Source: CAVRAW01 sp963716135
GTDB lineage: Bacteria; Planctomycetota; Planctomycetia; Pirellulales; JADZDJ01
Assembly: GCA_963716135.1 (NCBI GenBank)
Contig: OY970289.1
Coordinates: 1,922,001-1,986,000, forward strand
Direction of reading: 5' to 3'
Length of the DNA: 64,000 bases
The first letter of the stretch is position 1. The number at the start of each line of letters is the position of its first letter. The notes under the pieces are model-generated. The model saw only the letters and a program-made list of their open reading frames with translations, did not search any database and was not told where the DNA came from. Shown piece by piece: positions 9,301 through 19,251 of this stretch. The position numbers and the translations under genes are program-made.

Positions 9301-12173
9301 TCACGCAAACAGCGGATCGAGCTTCTCGGGATTGATGTTCAACTGCTTAATGGCCGCCGCCACCTTGGCGCGATCAAACTGCCCCATTTCCGCCAGCCGA
9401 TAAAGCGCCGCCAGCGCCACGCACTGCGCATCGACTTCGAAATGCCGCCGAAGGTTCTCCCGCGTTTCGCTGCGGCCAAATCCGTCGGTGCCCAAGGAGA
9501 ACAGGCCGCCGGGAATCCAAGGATCGATCTGCTCGGCCACGCACCGCACGTTGTCGGAGGCCGCGATGAACGGTCCGGTCACCCCCGCCACCTGCTCTTC
9601 CAAATAGCTTTTCTTGGCCGGCTTGTCCGGATGCAGCATATTCCAGTGCCGGCAGGCGTGCGCTTTGCGCCGCAGCTCCTTGTAGCTGGTCACGCTCCAC
9701 ACGGTGCTGGAGATCTTGAACTTTTCGGCCAGGATTTTCTGCGCCTCTTGCACGCTTCGCAAAATCGCCCCGCTGCCCAGCAGTTGCACGTGCACCTTCT
9801 TGTCGCCGGCTTCCACGGTGTTCAGCCGGTACATGCCCCGGATGATGCCGTCTTCCACACCGCCGGGCATGGCCGGCATCGCATAGTTTTCGTTGTGGAT
9901 GGTGATGTAGTAAATCCCATCCTCCCCTTGCTGGTACATCCGCCGCATGGCGTCCAGAATGATCACCGTCGTTTCGTACACAAACGCCGGGTCGTATGCC
10001 CGAACCGTCGGATAAGCGATCGCATACAGGTGGCTGTTGCCATCCTGGTGCTGCAGCCCTTCGCCGTTGAGCGTCGTGCGTCCCGCCGTGCCGCCGAACA
10101 AAAATCCGCGAGCCCGCTGATCGCCCGCCGCCCAAATCAAATCGCCGATCCGCTGGAAGCCGAACATCGAGTAGAAGATGAACATGGGAATCATCGGCAC
10201 GCCGTGCGTGGAATACGCCGTGCCCGCGGCGATGAACGACGACATCGAGCCCGCCTCGGTAATTCCCTCTTCCAAAATCTGCCCGTCCACCGCTTCGCGG
10301 TAGTACAGCACCTGATCGGAATCGACCGGCTCGTACAATTGTCCCGTGTGCGCGTAAATGCCGCACTGCCGGAACAACGGGTCCATGCCGAAAGTGCGCG
10401 ATTCGTCGGGCACAATGGGCACCAGATACTTGCCCACTTTCTTGTCTTTCAGCAGCGCCGACATCAGCGTCACCACGCCGGTCGTGGTCGAGACTTCGCG
10501 CCCACGCTCTTTTCGATGAACGCTCGATATTCGTCGATCGGCGGGGTTTCCAATTTTGGATATTGCGTGGCGCGGCTGGGCACGAAACCGCCCAGCGCTT
10601 TGCGGCGCTCGTGCAGATATTGCATCTCCGGCGTGTCGGCTGCCGGCTTGTAGAACGGCGCTTCCGCCACGTCGTCGTCGGAGATCGGAATGCCGAACCG
10701 CGAGCGAAATTCTCGCAGCTCGCGCTCGTTCACTTCCTTCACCTGGTGCGTGATGTTGCGCCCTTCTCCGGCTTCGCCCAGGCCATAGCCCTTGATCGTC
10801 TTGGCCAAGATCACCGTCGGCTTGCCAACGGTTTCCACCGCGGCCTTGTAGGCGGCATAAACTTTTTCCGGATCGTGCCCGCCGCGCCGCAGCTTGGCAA
10901 GCTTCTCGTCCGAAAGCTGCTCAACCAACTTGGCCAACTCCGGATACTTGCCGAAAAAATGCTGGCGGATGTAGCTGCCCGGCGAGACGACATACTTCTG
11001 GTACTCGCCGTCGACCACTTCCCCCATGCGCTTGACGAGTAGTCCGGTTTCGTCCTTCTCCAGCAGCGCGTCCCAGTCGTCCCCCCAGATGACCTTAATC
11101 ACGTTCCAGCCGGCGCCGCGGAAGATGGCTTCCAGCTCTTGAATGATTTTGCCGTTGCCGCGCACCGGCCCGTCGAGCCGCTGCAAGTTGCAATTCACCA
11201 CAAAGATCAAATTGTCCAAATCTTCGCGCGCCGCCAGCGTCAATGCGCCCAGCGATTCCGGCTCGTCGCATTCGCCGTCGCCGACGAAGCACCACACTTT
11301 TTGCTTGGTCGTGTCCTTGATGCCGCGGTCTTCCAGATATTTGTTGAACCGAGCCTGGTAGATGGCCATAATCGGCCCCAAGCCCATCGACACGGTGGGG
11401 AATTCCCAGAAGTTGGGCATCAACCACGGATGCGGATAACTCGACAGGCCCCCTTCCGGCTGCAACTCCTGCCGGAAATTGTTCAGCTTCTCCTCGCTCA
11501 AACGGCCTTCGAGATATGCCCGCGCATAGATGCCCGGCGATGCGTGCCCTTGGATGAACACCTGATCGCCGGACGAATCGTCCCCCCGCCCACGCAGAAA
11601 ATGATTCAGCGCCACTTCATACAGCGTCGCCGCCGAGGCGTATGTGGAAATATGCCCGCCGATACCGTGCTGTTCGCGATTGGCCCGCACGACCATCGCC
11701 ATCGCATTCCAGCGGATGATGCTTTTGATGCGTCGCTCGATCTCGCGGTTCCCCGGATACGGCGGCTGCTTGTCGGCGCTGATCGTGTTGATGTACGGCG
11801 TCGTGGCGCTGAAGGGCAACTCCACTCCCGCTTGATATGCCGCCTCGTCCAGCTTCGCCAACAGATAATTGACGCGCTGCGGCCCTTTGCTCTCCAACAC
11901 ATAGCGCAGCGATTCCAGCCACTCGTCCGTTTCAGCCGGATCGATGTCCACCGACGCCTGCTCTTCAACCGGCGATTCGATGACCTCATCGGGCGCGCTC
12001 ACGCCCTCCGATTCATCCACACTGGCCGTCGCTCCGGCATCTTCAGCAGCGGAAACTTCCTCGAACGATGCGCTTTCCGGCGCGCCGTCGGAATCACTGT
12101 GCTTGCCGTTGCCGGAACCATTGCCGGAATGGGAGTCCTTCCCCGTTGGTCGTCGAATTTTGCCGTGTGCCAT
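9301..12173 (-). CDS. aceE: Pyruvate dehydrogenase E1 component (homodimeric), frame break near 10500
   Basis: Thiamine-diphosphate enzyme that decarboxylates pyruvate and acetylates the E2 lipoyl group. The thiamine-binding motif is GDGECDEPESLGAL ... VVNCNLQRLDG. The second half carries RTFGMDPLFRQ, GGTAGRTTLNGEGLQHQDG, YYITIHNENY and LGTDGFGRSETRENLR, all typical of the ~890-residue AceE type. The frame breaks at GTGGGCG (10499-10504); one extra G joins KSVG to REVSTTTGVVTLMSALL. The joined protein is about 955 aa including a Ser/Glu-rich N-terminal extension of about 80 residues. ATG 12173 is chosen over the in-frame GTG at 12197 because AAGGAT lies a suitable distance upstream of it. Confidence 0.95.
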
Positions 12174-12347
12174 AGGCCCGCGATCCTTTTCCCTCACGTG
12201 TCGATCTTGCCATCCTCGCGCGTAGACCGACCTATCTTGCTGATTATCCGGTACTTACGCAAAAGCGTAAAGGGGATCAAATGACCACCCTTAGTCAATT
12301 CTACGCTGCCAATAGGCCGCGCAGGGTAGTGCAAACCACGAATCGCT

Positions 12348-13775
12348 TTAGCGCTCCACAGGCCGCGGGCGATAGATTTCCGTGGCCGTTCCCAAAAACG
12401 CCTCGGCGGCGAAGGCCACCGTTTCACTCAGCGTGGGATGCGGATGGATCGATTCCCCCACGTCGCGGGCCGTGCACCCCATCTCGATCGCTAGCACACC
12501 TTCGGCAATCAATTCGCCGGCGCCGGCGCCCACAATACCGACACCCAGGATGCGCTGCGAATCGGGATCAACCACGAATTTCGTGAGCCCTTCGGTGCGA
12601 CCCAGCGACACCGCCCGGCCGCTGGCGGCCCACGGATAGCGCACCACTTCGACGTTGCGCTCCTCGCGCCGGGCCTGTTCCTCGGTCAAACCGGCCCAGG
12701 CAATTTCTGGATCGGTGAACACCACCGCCGGAATGGCATGTGGCTGAAACACTGCTGGCTCGCCGTGCAGCACCTCGATCGCCACTTTCCCCTGATGCGA
12801 GGCTTTGTGGGCCAACATCGGCTCGCCTGCCACGTCGCCGATGGCGAAAATATGCTCGTCGTCGGTGCGCTGTTGCTCATCGGTCTGCGCAAAGCCGCGC
12901 TTATCGAGCTTCACCTGCGTATTCTCCAGCCCGATGCCGTCGCTGTTGGGGCGCCGGCCGACGGAAACCAACACGCGGCTAAATCGATCGCTCCGCTCTT
13001 CGCCGCCGTCGGCGTTTTGCAATTTGACTTCAATCGCATCCTTCTTGTCCGCCAGCGACACCACTCTTGTGCTCAGCAGAATCTTTGCGAACAGCTTTTC
13101 GACGCGATTATGCAGCGGCCGCACCAAATCGCGATCCGCCCCCGGCAACAACCCATCGGTCAATTCCACCACGGTCACCTTGGAGCCCAGCTCGGCGTAC
13201 ACCGTGCCCATCTCCAAACCGATGTATCCGCCGCCCACGACCAACAGCGTCTCCGGCACGTCGGGCAGTTCCAGCGCCCCTGTGGAATCCATCACGCGAT
13301 CCGTTGGCAAATCGAACACCGGAATTTTCACCGGCCGCGAACCGGTCGCCAGAATGCAGTGATCGTACGTCAGGTCGGCTGTTTGCCCCGGCTCATCGGT
13401 CCGCTCCAGCCGCAGCGTCGTGGAATTCTGAAACCAACCTTTGGCCTGAATCACTTCCACATTGCGCCGCTTGGCCAATTGCTTCAGCCCGCCGGTGAGC
13501 GTTTGAATAATTTTTTCTTTGCGGGCCCGCAGTGCATCGATTTTGATCTTCGGCTCGGTAAACTCGACGCCCCAATCGGCCATTTCCTGCGCTTCGTCGA
13601 TCACCTTGGCCACGTGCAGCAGGGCCTTGGAGGGAATGCAACCCCGCAGCAGGCACACGCCCCCCAGCCGCGGCTCCAGCTCGACAATCGTCACCTGCAT
13701 CCCCAGGTCGGCCGCCAGAAAAGCCGCCGCATACCCGCCAGGACCGCCGCCGAGAACGACTAATTGAGAATGCAT
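12348..13775 (-). CDS. lpdA: Dihydrolipoamide dehydrogenase (E3)
   Basis: Reoxidises dihydrolipoamide with NAD+. The FAD-binding GGGPGGYAAA is at the N-terminus, the redox disulfide lies in GGVCLLRGCIPSK, and the NAD-binding GGGYIGLEMG is central. The second FAD motif is IFAIGDVAGEPMLAHKA and the active-site histidine is in IHPHPTLSE. About 475 aa, normal length and intact. MHSQLVVLG (ATG 13775) is chosen over ATG 13787 because only LGKM precedes the Rossmann strand. It is first gene of lpd-aceE-aceF. The 150-174 bases to aceE contain no clear promoter, so co-transcription is likely but not proven. Confidence 0.96.
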   Translation of the reverse strand: MHSQLVVLGGGPGGYAAAFLAADLGMQVTIVELEPRLGGVCLLRGCIPSKALLHVAKVIDEAQEMADWGVEFTEPKIKIDALRARKEKIIQTLTGGLKQLAKRRNVEVIQAKGWFQNSTTLRLERTDEPGQTADLTYDHCILATGSRPVKIPVFDLPTDRVMDSTGALELPDVPETLLVVGGGYIGLEMGTVYAELGSKVTVVELTDGLLPGADRDLVRPLHNRVEKLFAKILLSTRVVSLADKKDAIEVKLQNADGGEERSDRFSRVLVSVGRRPNSDGIGLENTQVKLDKRGFAQTDEQQRTDDEHIFAIGDVAGEPMLAHKASHQGKVAIEVLHGEPAVFQPHAIPAVVFTDPEIAWAGLTEEQARREERNVEVVRYPWAASGRAVSLGRTEGLTKFVVDPDSQRILGVGIVGAGAGELIAEGVLAIEMGCTARDVGESIHPHPTLSETVAFAAEAFLGTATEIYRPRPVER

Positions 13776-13826
13776 TTTGCCAAGCACCGGATTCAGAAAT
13801 CAAAAGTAATCATCTGATTACAAAAT

Positions 13827-13854
13827 AAGCCCACGGGTTGCAACCCGTGGGCTT
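13827..13854 (-). terminator. Palindromic terminator after the S41 protease gene
   Basis: Perfect inverted repeat with arms AAGCCCACGGGTT and AACCCGTGGGCTT separated only by GC. Read on the minus strand it is followed by ATTTTG. It lies just after the S41 protease stop and before lpd. A near-identical stem lies at 31055-31080. Confidence 0.7.
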
Positions 13855-13885
13855 GTGTTAATTATTGCAGTATCCCGTCGGCAGT

Positions 13886-15562
13886 CTACCGCTGCGCCAC
13901 TTGACGCCGCGCCGCCTGCACGCCGGCGTTGAAAATCGCGTCGTCGGCGCTGCCATTGCTCGCCGCGGCCAATTGCCCTTCCACGGGCTTAGCAGCCGTC
14001 CGCACCGGCAGGTCGGGCTCCACGCCGATATGGGCGAAAGGCTTGCCCAGCGGCGAAAAGAACTTGGCCGTCGTGATTCGCACGCCAGCCCCGCCCACGT
14101 CCAACGGGAAGATTCCCTGGACCGAGCCCTTGCCGTAGCTGCGGGTGCCCACGATCGTGGCCCGATGATAATCGCGAAGCGCGCCGGCTAGAATCTCCGC
14201 CGCGCTGGCGCTGTCGCTATCGATCAGCACCACCATCGGCATCCGCCAAGTGGCCGTGCCGTGCGCGGTGTAATTGAAATCTTCGCCCGGGCTGCGGCCT
14301 CGGGTGCTCACAATGCTCCCCTGCTCGATGAACTTGTCGGCCACTTCGACCGACGAGGTCAGCAGCCCGCCGGGATTGCCGCGCAGGTCGATCACCAGCG
14401 AGCGCATCCCCTGGCGATGCAATTGCCACAGCGCCGCATCCACTTCGCGGGCCGTCGTCTTTTCGAAGCAGCTCAGCTTGAAGTAGCCGATGCCGAAGTC
14501 CGCATCGACAATCTTAATCTCATCGACGCTGGGCACATCCACGTGCTCGCGCCGCACGGTCAGCCGCCGCGGCGCCTGGTCTGGAGTGGCAATGGCCAAT
14601 TCGACCGTCGAGCCTTCGGTGCCTTGGAGCAGCTCTGCGGCCTGATCGGTCGTCAAATCGGTCGTCGACCGATTGCCCACCGCCACAATCCGATCGCCCG
14701 CCTTAATGCCCGCCCGTTCGGCCGGGCTCTTATGAATCACATTCACGATCAACAGCGATCCTTCGGCCGCTTTCAGTTCGACTCCCAGGCCGACGAAATT
14801 GCCTTCGATCTGCGAATACAGATCGTTCAACTGACCGCTGGTGAGAAACGAACTGTATTCATCCAAGCCGCCCATCATGGCGGCAGTGTATTCCAAAATG
14901 ACCGCGGTCGGACGCACACCCAACTGCAATTTCGCCATTTGCCCGGCGTTCCACACCGCCTCGCGGGCATCGTTGCGGTTGTTGATGGGCCGCTGCGCCA
15001 CCTGCCGCCTTAACTCACGCAGAAACACGCTCGCCCGATCGGCGCTCGGCTGCTGCAAGTTGTTGTTCACAAATGCCGGCTCCGACAGGGCAATTTCCAG
15101 GTCGGTCGTGCCGCGGGCAAACAGCTTTGCCCAATCCGGATTCTGCACATAATGGGCATTCAGCTTCGTCGCCGTGTCGGTGAACGTTTCCAGCGCGTCG
15201 GCATCGCTCAGCGCCGTCAGACTATTGCGAAAAGTCGCGTCGTTATACCGCCGCCCGATGTCGAAATGCACCTTGGCGATATCCAGCCGCTGTTCCAGCT
15301 CGGGCTGCCCCGGATTTTTCCGGGCCGCATCGCCGTAGAGCGCGAACGCTTCGGGCCAGCGGTGCTCCGATTCCAGCGTCCGGCCCTGTTCCAGCACCTC
15401 GGCCACCACCGTGGGCGCGACGGCCGACGCCGGCTTCGACGTCGGCAATTGCGCGGGAGCCTGGCCCCACGCCGCTGTTGAAAGAACGGAAGAAAATACG
15501 AAGAACGCCCCGACTGCAAGCGCATGAGCGCCGCGAGTGACCCTGGGACACAAACACGTCAT
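13886..15562 (-). CDS. S41-family C-terminal processing protease with PDZ domain
   Basis: Exported Ser/Lys protease. Signal peptide at 10-34 (ALAVGAFFVFSSVLSTAAWG|QAP), then a helical TPR-like part (about 50-240), a PDZ domain (255-330, with the carboxylate-binding loop near FVGLGVEL), and the S41 core. IDLRGNPGGL (391-400) is the conserved strand. S453 in SDSASAAE and K478 in YGKGSVQ, 25 residues apart, are the predicted catalytic dyad as in Prc/CtpA. Length 558, intact. Gene context with lpd is probably incidental because a terminator separates them. Family role: periplasmic protein processing and quality control. Confidence 0.92.
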   Translation of the reverse strand: MTCLCPRVTRGAHALAVGAFFVFSSVLSTAAWGQAPAQLPTSKPASAVAPTVVAEVLEQGRTLESEHRWPEAFALYGDAARKNPGQPELEQRLDIAKVHFDIGRRYNDATFRNSLTALSDADALETFTDTATKLNAHYVQNPDWAKLFARGTTDLEIALSEPAFVNNNLQQPSADRASVFLRELRRQVAQRPINNRNDAREAVWNAGQMAKLQLGVRPTAVILEYTAAMMGGLDEYSSFLTSGQLNDLYSQIEGNFVGLGVELKAAEGSLLIVNVIHKSPAERAGIKAGDRIVAVGNRSTTDLTTDQAAELLQGTEGSTVELAIATPDQAPRRLTVRREHVDVPSVDEIKIVDADFGIGYFKLSCFEKTTAREVDAALWQLHRQGMRSLVIDLRGNPGGLLTSSVEVADKFIEQGSIVSTRGRSPGEDFNYTAHGTATWRMPMVVLIDSDSASAAEILAGALRDYHRATIVGTRSYGKGSVQGIFPLDVGGAGVRITTAKFFSPLGKPFAHIGVEPDLPVRTAAKPVEGQLAAASNGSADDAIFNAGVQAARRQVAQR

Positions 15563-16200
15563 TGGATGTTGTACCTAAGAAAGGTTTCGCCTGACTGACG
15601 GCCATCCTAGTCCGTCGTGGCGTGCACCCGGTCGATTAGGCTAAACGCTGCGTGACATCCTGCACGTGCGACAAGATAATCGGGAACCCGCTGTGGCTTC
15701 CCGCCGAACCGGAGTTAACCGGTCCGCGTGTCGACCATGCATTCAGTCCTATGCAACTTTCGAGCCCGTGCACTCGTAAGGCGGTTCGTGGGGGGTCGAT
15801 CCTTCGATAGCTTCGCCGTCCGAAAATGGGTCCATAATGGTCGGCTTCTTCAATATAGGCCACGATTTAGGCTTGGTCAAAAAACTGCCTGCCAAGAATT
15901 TCGCCCACGACGACTATACGACCCGTACAACCCTTACCAGAGTGGCGCAAGCTAGTGGTGGCAATTGAAAGAAGGTAAAAACGCACGGCAAGGTTTACAC
16001 CGCCTGTTGCGTTTAATATTCACGTGCCGGCGCACCCTCCCCGCAAGACGGTGCGCCAGCGCCGCTCAAGCGGGCCGCTGCTTGACCATCTTCCCCTTCA
16101 CAAGTACGCTGAAATCTGGAGCTTAGCTATCTGGGGCGATCGCGCCGACGGACCGACGCAGCGGGACATTTCCCCTTTCTGCCCGGTCTGGAGTCAAGGC
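15563..16200. other. Divergent intergenic region, 638 bp
   Basis: Lies between the outward-facing S41 protease and exbB genes, so it should hold both promoters; I see no near-consensus boxes. A hairpin with arms GGCGCACC (16029-16036) and GGTGCGCC (16050-16057) lies on the exbB side. No open frame here looks coding: they lack ribosome-binding sites and family features. Confidence 0.5.
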
Positions 16201-16905
16201 ATGCTGACGAATCTGTTTCTGAAGGTCGCTTTCATCGGCGCCGAGTGGGTGCTGTGGGTCCTGTTGGCGCTGAGCTTCATCAGCATCGCCATCATCATCG
16301 AACGCGCGCTCTATTTCCGCCGCGAAGATCAAGATAGCGAATCGCTCAACACCGCGCTGATGGAACACCTGCGCGTGGGCAACTACCGCGCCGCCTGGGA
16401 ATTGGTATCCAACGCCGAAGGCGTCAGTAGCGCCGTGGTGGCCGCCGGCTTGCAGGCCATGCGCCGAGGCGCCGATGCCTGCAGCGAAGCCATGCAAAGC
16501 GTCAAGGCCCGACTCAAAGGCGAACTCGATCGACGCCTGGGCATTCTCGGCACCATCGGCTCCAACGCGCCGTTCATCGGCCTGATGGGCACGGTGCTGG
16601 GCATCATCAAAGCCGCCCACGACCTGGCCGGTCAGGAAAACAGTCCCGATCCCAACGCCGTCATGGGGGGCGTGTTCGAAGCCCTCATCGCCACCGCCGT
16701 CGGATTGTTCGTCGCTATTCCCGCCGTCGTGGCCTACAACTATTTCCAGCGCCGCGTGCGGGCCTCCGTTTCGCACATCGATTCGCTCTCGCACATGGTG
16801 CTGGCCAGCGTGCATGCGGTGGAACGCCAAGGCCCGGCCGCAATGTCCGGCACGGCCGCGACCGCCGCACCGGCGCACGCGCCGAGGCCCGAAAAGGTGT
16901 CGTAA
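16201..16905 (+). CDS. exbB: MotA/TolQ/ExbB proton channel family protein
   Basis: Inner-membrane proton-channel subunit that energises an outer-membrane system. The first TM is about 8-32 (WVLWVLLALSFISIAIIIERAL). The two conserved TMs later hold ILGTIGSNAPFIGLMGTVLGII and ALIATAVGLFVAIPAVVAYNYF, the ExbB/TolQ signature. ATG 16201 is preceded by GGAG about 9 bases upstream. An upstream in-frame ATG at 16024 would add 59 unconvincing residues, so I reject it. The stop overlaps the next start as TAATG, so the two are translationally coupled. No TonB gene is seen nearby, so the partner energised is unknown. Confidence 0.92.
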   Translation: MLTNLFLKVAFIGAEWVLWVLLALSFISIAIIIERALYFRREDQDSESLNTALMEHLRVGNYRAAWELVSNAEGVSSAVVAAGLQAMRRGADACSEAMQSVKARLKGELDRRLGILGTIGSNAPFIGLMGTVLGIIKAAHDLAGQENSPDPNAVMGGVFEALIATAVGLFVAIPAVVAYNYFQRRVRASVSHIDSLSHMVLASVHAVERQGPAAMSGTAATAAPAHAPRPEKVS

Positions 16906-17342
16906 TGGCAGTCAACGTTTCCGGCGGCGACGAAGAAGGCCTGTTGACCGACATCAATGTCACGCCGTTGGTCGACGTGGTGCTGGTGCTTTTGATCGTG
17001 TTCATGATCACCGTGCCGGCCGTGATCGGCAACGCGCCGATCAAAGTGAATCTGCCGCAAACGCAAGCGGCCTTCGACATCACTGCCGAGCAACTGCCGC
17101 TCAATATCACGCTCAAGCGCGAAACCAACGGCGAGCTCGGGCTCTACTGGAACGAAACGAAAGCCACCGAAGCTGAATTCCGCCAGCGCCTGCGCGGCTA
17201 CAAAAATCAGAAAGACCAGGAAGTCACGATCGCCGCCGACAAAGAGATCCCCTACAACGACGTGGTGCACGTGATGGACATGCTGGCCGACGTCGGCATC
17301 CACAAGATCTGGCTGCCCACGCATCACGTGAGCGGCAAATAG
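16905..17342 (+). CDS. exbD: Biopolymer transport protein ExbD/TolR
   Basis: Partner of ExbB. The single N-terminal TM (about 24-45) contains the key aspartate in NVTPLVDVVLVLLIVFMITVP; the protonatable D of PLVDVVLVLLIVF is the family hallmark. The rest is a periplasmic domain ending VIAADKEIPYNDVVHVMDML-type sequence. 145 aa, normal. The start codon shares A with the exbB stop. The TAATG overlap and the pair order are standard for this transporter family. Confidence 0.94.
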   Translation: MAVNVSGGDEEGLLTDINVTPLVDVVLVLLIVFMITVPAVIGNAPIKVNLPQTQAAFDITAEQLPLNITLKRETNGELGLYWNETKATEAEFRQRLRGYKNQKDQEVTIAADKEIPYNDVVHVMDMLADVGIHKIWLPTHHVSGK

Positions 17343-17390
17343 CGTTCGGCGTTCCGCCTTCCGAATTCCGCCTTCCGAATTCCGCCTTCT
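17342..17390. repeat. Heptad tandem repeat, GCCTTCC/GAATTCC
   Basis: Seven contiguous 7-mers right after the exbD stop: GCGTTCG, GCGTTCC, GCCTTCC, GAATTCC, GCCTTCC, GAATTCC, GCCTTCT. It begins at the last base of the stop region and ends 8 bases before the convergent gene's stop. Possible remnant of insertion at a gene end. Confidence 0.85.
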
Positions 17391-17397
17391 CTCGCCC

Positions 17398-17814
17398 CTA
17401 CCGCCGCAGCGGCAACAACTGGCGCAGCCGGGCATCGCGCAACAGCAGCGCCAGCCACACCACGGCGCCAAAGATCACCGCGATGTACCATTGCGGCTCC
17501 CCGGCGCGCACGTGCGTGGCCACCGCGCCGCCAAGATAGCCAGTCAGCAGAATCGCCCCCAGCACCGCGGTCTGCGGGATCGCATAAAGGAAAGCACAAA
17601 CGATCTCGACGATCACCACCGGCACGACGGCGCTCTCCGGATAGCCTTGCTCCTTGAAGCCTTCGGCGATCATTGATCGATTGGTGAATAGCATCACGAT
17701 GGACATCACGCCCATGAGCAGCACGATGATTGCCGTAAGCACCCAGCCGATCCAAAACAGAACCTTCGGATTCGCGCCTGCCGAAGACGCCGCCGAATTA
17801 TCGATTTGTGTCAT
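17398..17814 (-). CDS. DoxX-like small membrane protein
   Basis: 138 aa with four hydrophobic segments (about 18-40, 65-85, 85-100, 110-130). GYLGGAVATHVRAGEP near 95-110 is the conserved DoxX-family signature (GAxxxHVRxG). The family includes subunits of thiosulfate:quinone oxidoreductase and many uncharacterised membrane proteins, so no reaction is claimed. It converges on exbD and ends 55 bases from it; the gap is filled by a heptad repeat. It starts just beside another heptad tract and a tRNA gene. Confidence 0.75.
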   Translation of the reverse strand: MTQIDNSAASSAGANPKVLFWIGWVLTAIIVLLMGVMSIVMLFTNRSMIAEGFKEQGYPESAVVPVVIVEIVCAFLYAIPQTAVLGAILLTGYLGGAVATHVRAGEPQWYIAVIFGAVVWLALLLRDARLRQLLPLRR

Positions 17815-17818
17815 ATCA

Positions 17819-17846
17819 TTTCTGCTTTCTGCATTCTGCCTTCTGC
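17819..17846. repeat. Heptad tandem repeat, TTCTGCN
   Basis: Four contiguous 7-mers TTTCTGC, TTTCTGC, ATTCTGC, CTTCTGC, followed by a decayed fifth. It lies between the DoxX-like start and tRNA-Arg. Confidence 0.8.
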
Positions 17847-17858
17847 ATTTCTTCCCAG

Positions 17859-17932
17859 CACACCCGGAGGGATTCGAACCCCCGACCCTCGGTTCCGAAG
17901 ACCGATGCTCTATCCAGCTGAGCTACGGGTGC
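17859..17932 (-). tRNA. tRNA-Arg (anticodon TCG)
   Basis: Read on the minus strand: acceptor GCACCCG pairs with CGGGTGT (first pair G-T), D arm GTAGCTCAGCTGGATAGAGC, anticodon stem-loop TCGGT-CTTCGGA-ACCGA, T loop GGTTCGAATCC. Anticodon TCG reads CGA. No CCA is encoded. The 74-base length is normal. An in-frame extension of the next gene would read through it antisense, which is why a downstream start is used for that gene. Confidence 0.95.
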
Positions 17933-18132
17933 AAGTAGGGCAGGCTTTCGGTGCCCGACACATTACGATTATCCCCGCCCGCGGCAGGTTCGCAAGGCAA
18001 CCAACAATGCCTTGCTTGGAACAACCGTGGAGGCCGAAGACCCTCGAATCTGCTATTTTCTTATTCCGTCGAACCGCACGCGCAGTTCGACTCACGCTTT
18101 CGACTGTGGCTGGCCAGCACGGAGAAAACCCC

Positions 18133-19251
18133 ATGAGCGGAGTCGCGCGGCGACTGTCGTTCCTCGATCGATTCCTCACGCTCTGGATTTTCCTGGCGAT
18201 GGCCGCCGGGTTGGCATTGGGCCGCTGGGTTCCGGGGGTCAAAGACGCCATCCAGAGTGTGTCGATCGGCACCACCAGCATTCCCATCGCCATCGGTTTG
18301 ATTCTGATGATGTATCCGCCGCTGGCGAAAGTGCGGTACGAGGAATTGGGCGACGTGTTTCGCAACACCAAAGTGCTGGGGCTGTCGCTCGTGCAAAACT
18401 GGATCATCGGCCCCGTGCTGATGTTCGCGCTGGCGGTGCTGTTTCTGCACAACCATCCCGAGTACATGATTGGCCTGATCCTGATCGGCCTGGCGCGCTG
18501 CATTGCGATGGTGATCGTCTGGAACGAGCTGGCCAAGGGAGATACCGATTACGCCGCGGGCCTGGTCGCCTTCAACAGCATTTTCCAAGTACTGTTTTTT
18601 AGCCTGTACGCCTGGCTGTTCATCACCGTGCTGCCGCCGCTGTTGCACTTGCCGGGGGCGGAAGTGCACGTCACGATCGGCGAGATTGCTGGGAGCGTGT
18701 TCATCTACCTGGGCATCCCCTTCCTCGCCGGCCTGCTGACGCGCGCCGTCCTGCTGGCCGCCAAAGGCCGCGCGTGGTACGAGCACTCGTTCATCCCCAA
18801 GATCAGCCCGCTCACGCTGGTGGCGTTGCTGTTCACGATCGTGGTGATGTTCAGCATCCAGGGGGAAAAGATCATCAGCCAACCGCTGGACGTGGCGTTG
18901 ATCGCAGCGCCCCTGATGATTTACTTCGTGGTGATGTTCCTGGTCAGTTTCTGGATGGGCCGCAAGCTCGGCGCCGATTATTCCAAAACCGCCACGATCG
19001 CCTTCACCGCCGCCAGCAACAATTTCGAGTTGGCAATCGCCGTCGCGGTGGCCGTGTTCGGCATCAACCACGGCGCCGCCTTCGCGGCAGTGGTGGGCCC
19101 ACTGGTCGAAGTGCCGGTCTTAATCGGTCTGGTCAACGTGGCCCTGTACTTCCGCCGCCGCTATTTCCCCAACGCCCCCGACGACGACGCAGACTCCCCG
19201 CTATCGGCAGCAGAACAAAGTTGCCCTAGCGTGCTGAACTTGCACAAATGA
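18133..19251 (+). CDS. ACR3-family arsenite efflux permease
   Basis: Ten-TM secondary transporter exporting arsenite. 372 aa from ATG 18133, preceded by GGAG 8 bases upstream. The conserved cysteine of ACR3 TM4 is C123 in GLARCIAMVIVWNELAKGD, the strongest family marker. FTAASNNFELAIAVAVAVFG near the C-terminus is the second. The C-terminal ~25 residues are acidic and unconserved. No arsR, arsC or arsM gene is next to it, so regulation by arsenite is not visible here. It is convergent with gltA, 655 bases away. Confidence 0.92.
   Translation: MSGVARRLSFLDRFLTLWIFLAMAAGLALGRWVPGVKDAIQSVSIGTTSIPIAIGLILMMYPPLAKVRYEELGDVFRNTKVLGLSLVQNWIIGPVLMFALAVLFLHNHPEYMIGLILIGLARCIAMVIVWNELAKGDTDYAAGLVAFNSIFQVLFFSLYAWLFITVLPPLLHLPGAEVHVTIGEIAGSVFIYLGIPFLAGLLTRAVLLAAKGRAWYEHSFIPKISPLTLVALLFTIVVMFSIQGEKIISQPLDVALIAAPLMIYFVVMFLVSFWMGRKLGADYSKTATIAFTAASNNFELAIAVAVAVFGINHGAAFAAVVGPLVEVPVLIGLVNVALYFRRRYFPNAPDDDADSPLSAAEQSCPSVLNLHK

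Noticed and set aside
9442..10653. Plus-strand frame of 403 codons across aceE
   Set aside because: Antisense to AceE sequence with conserved motifs; composition is Arg/His/Ala-rich with no family match.
16024..16200. ExbB start at 16024
   Set aside because: The 59 extra residues are not conserved and include a hairpin; the family begins just before TM1.
17806..18132. ACR3 start upstream at 17806
   Set aside because: It would read antisense through tRNA-Arg and a heptad tract; ATG 18133 has GGAG and fits the family.
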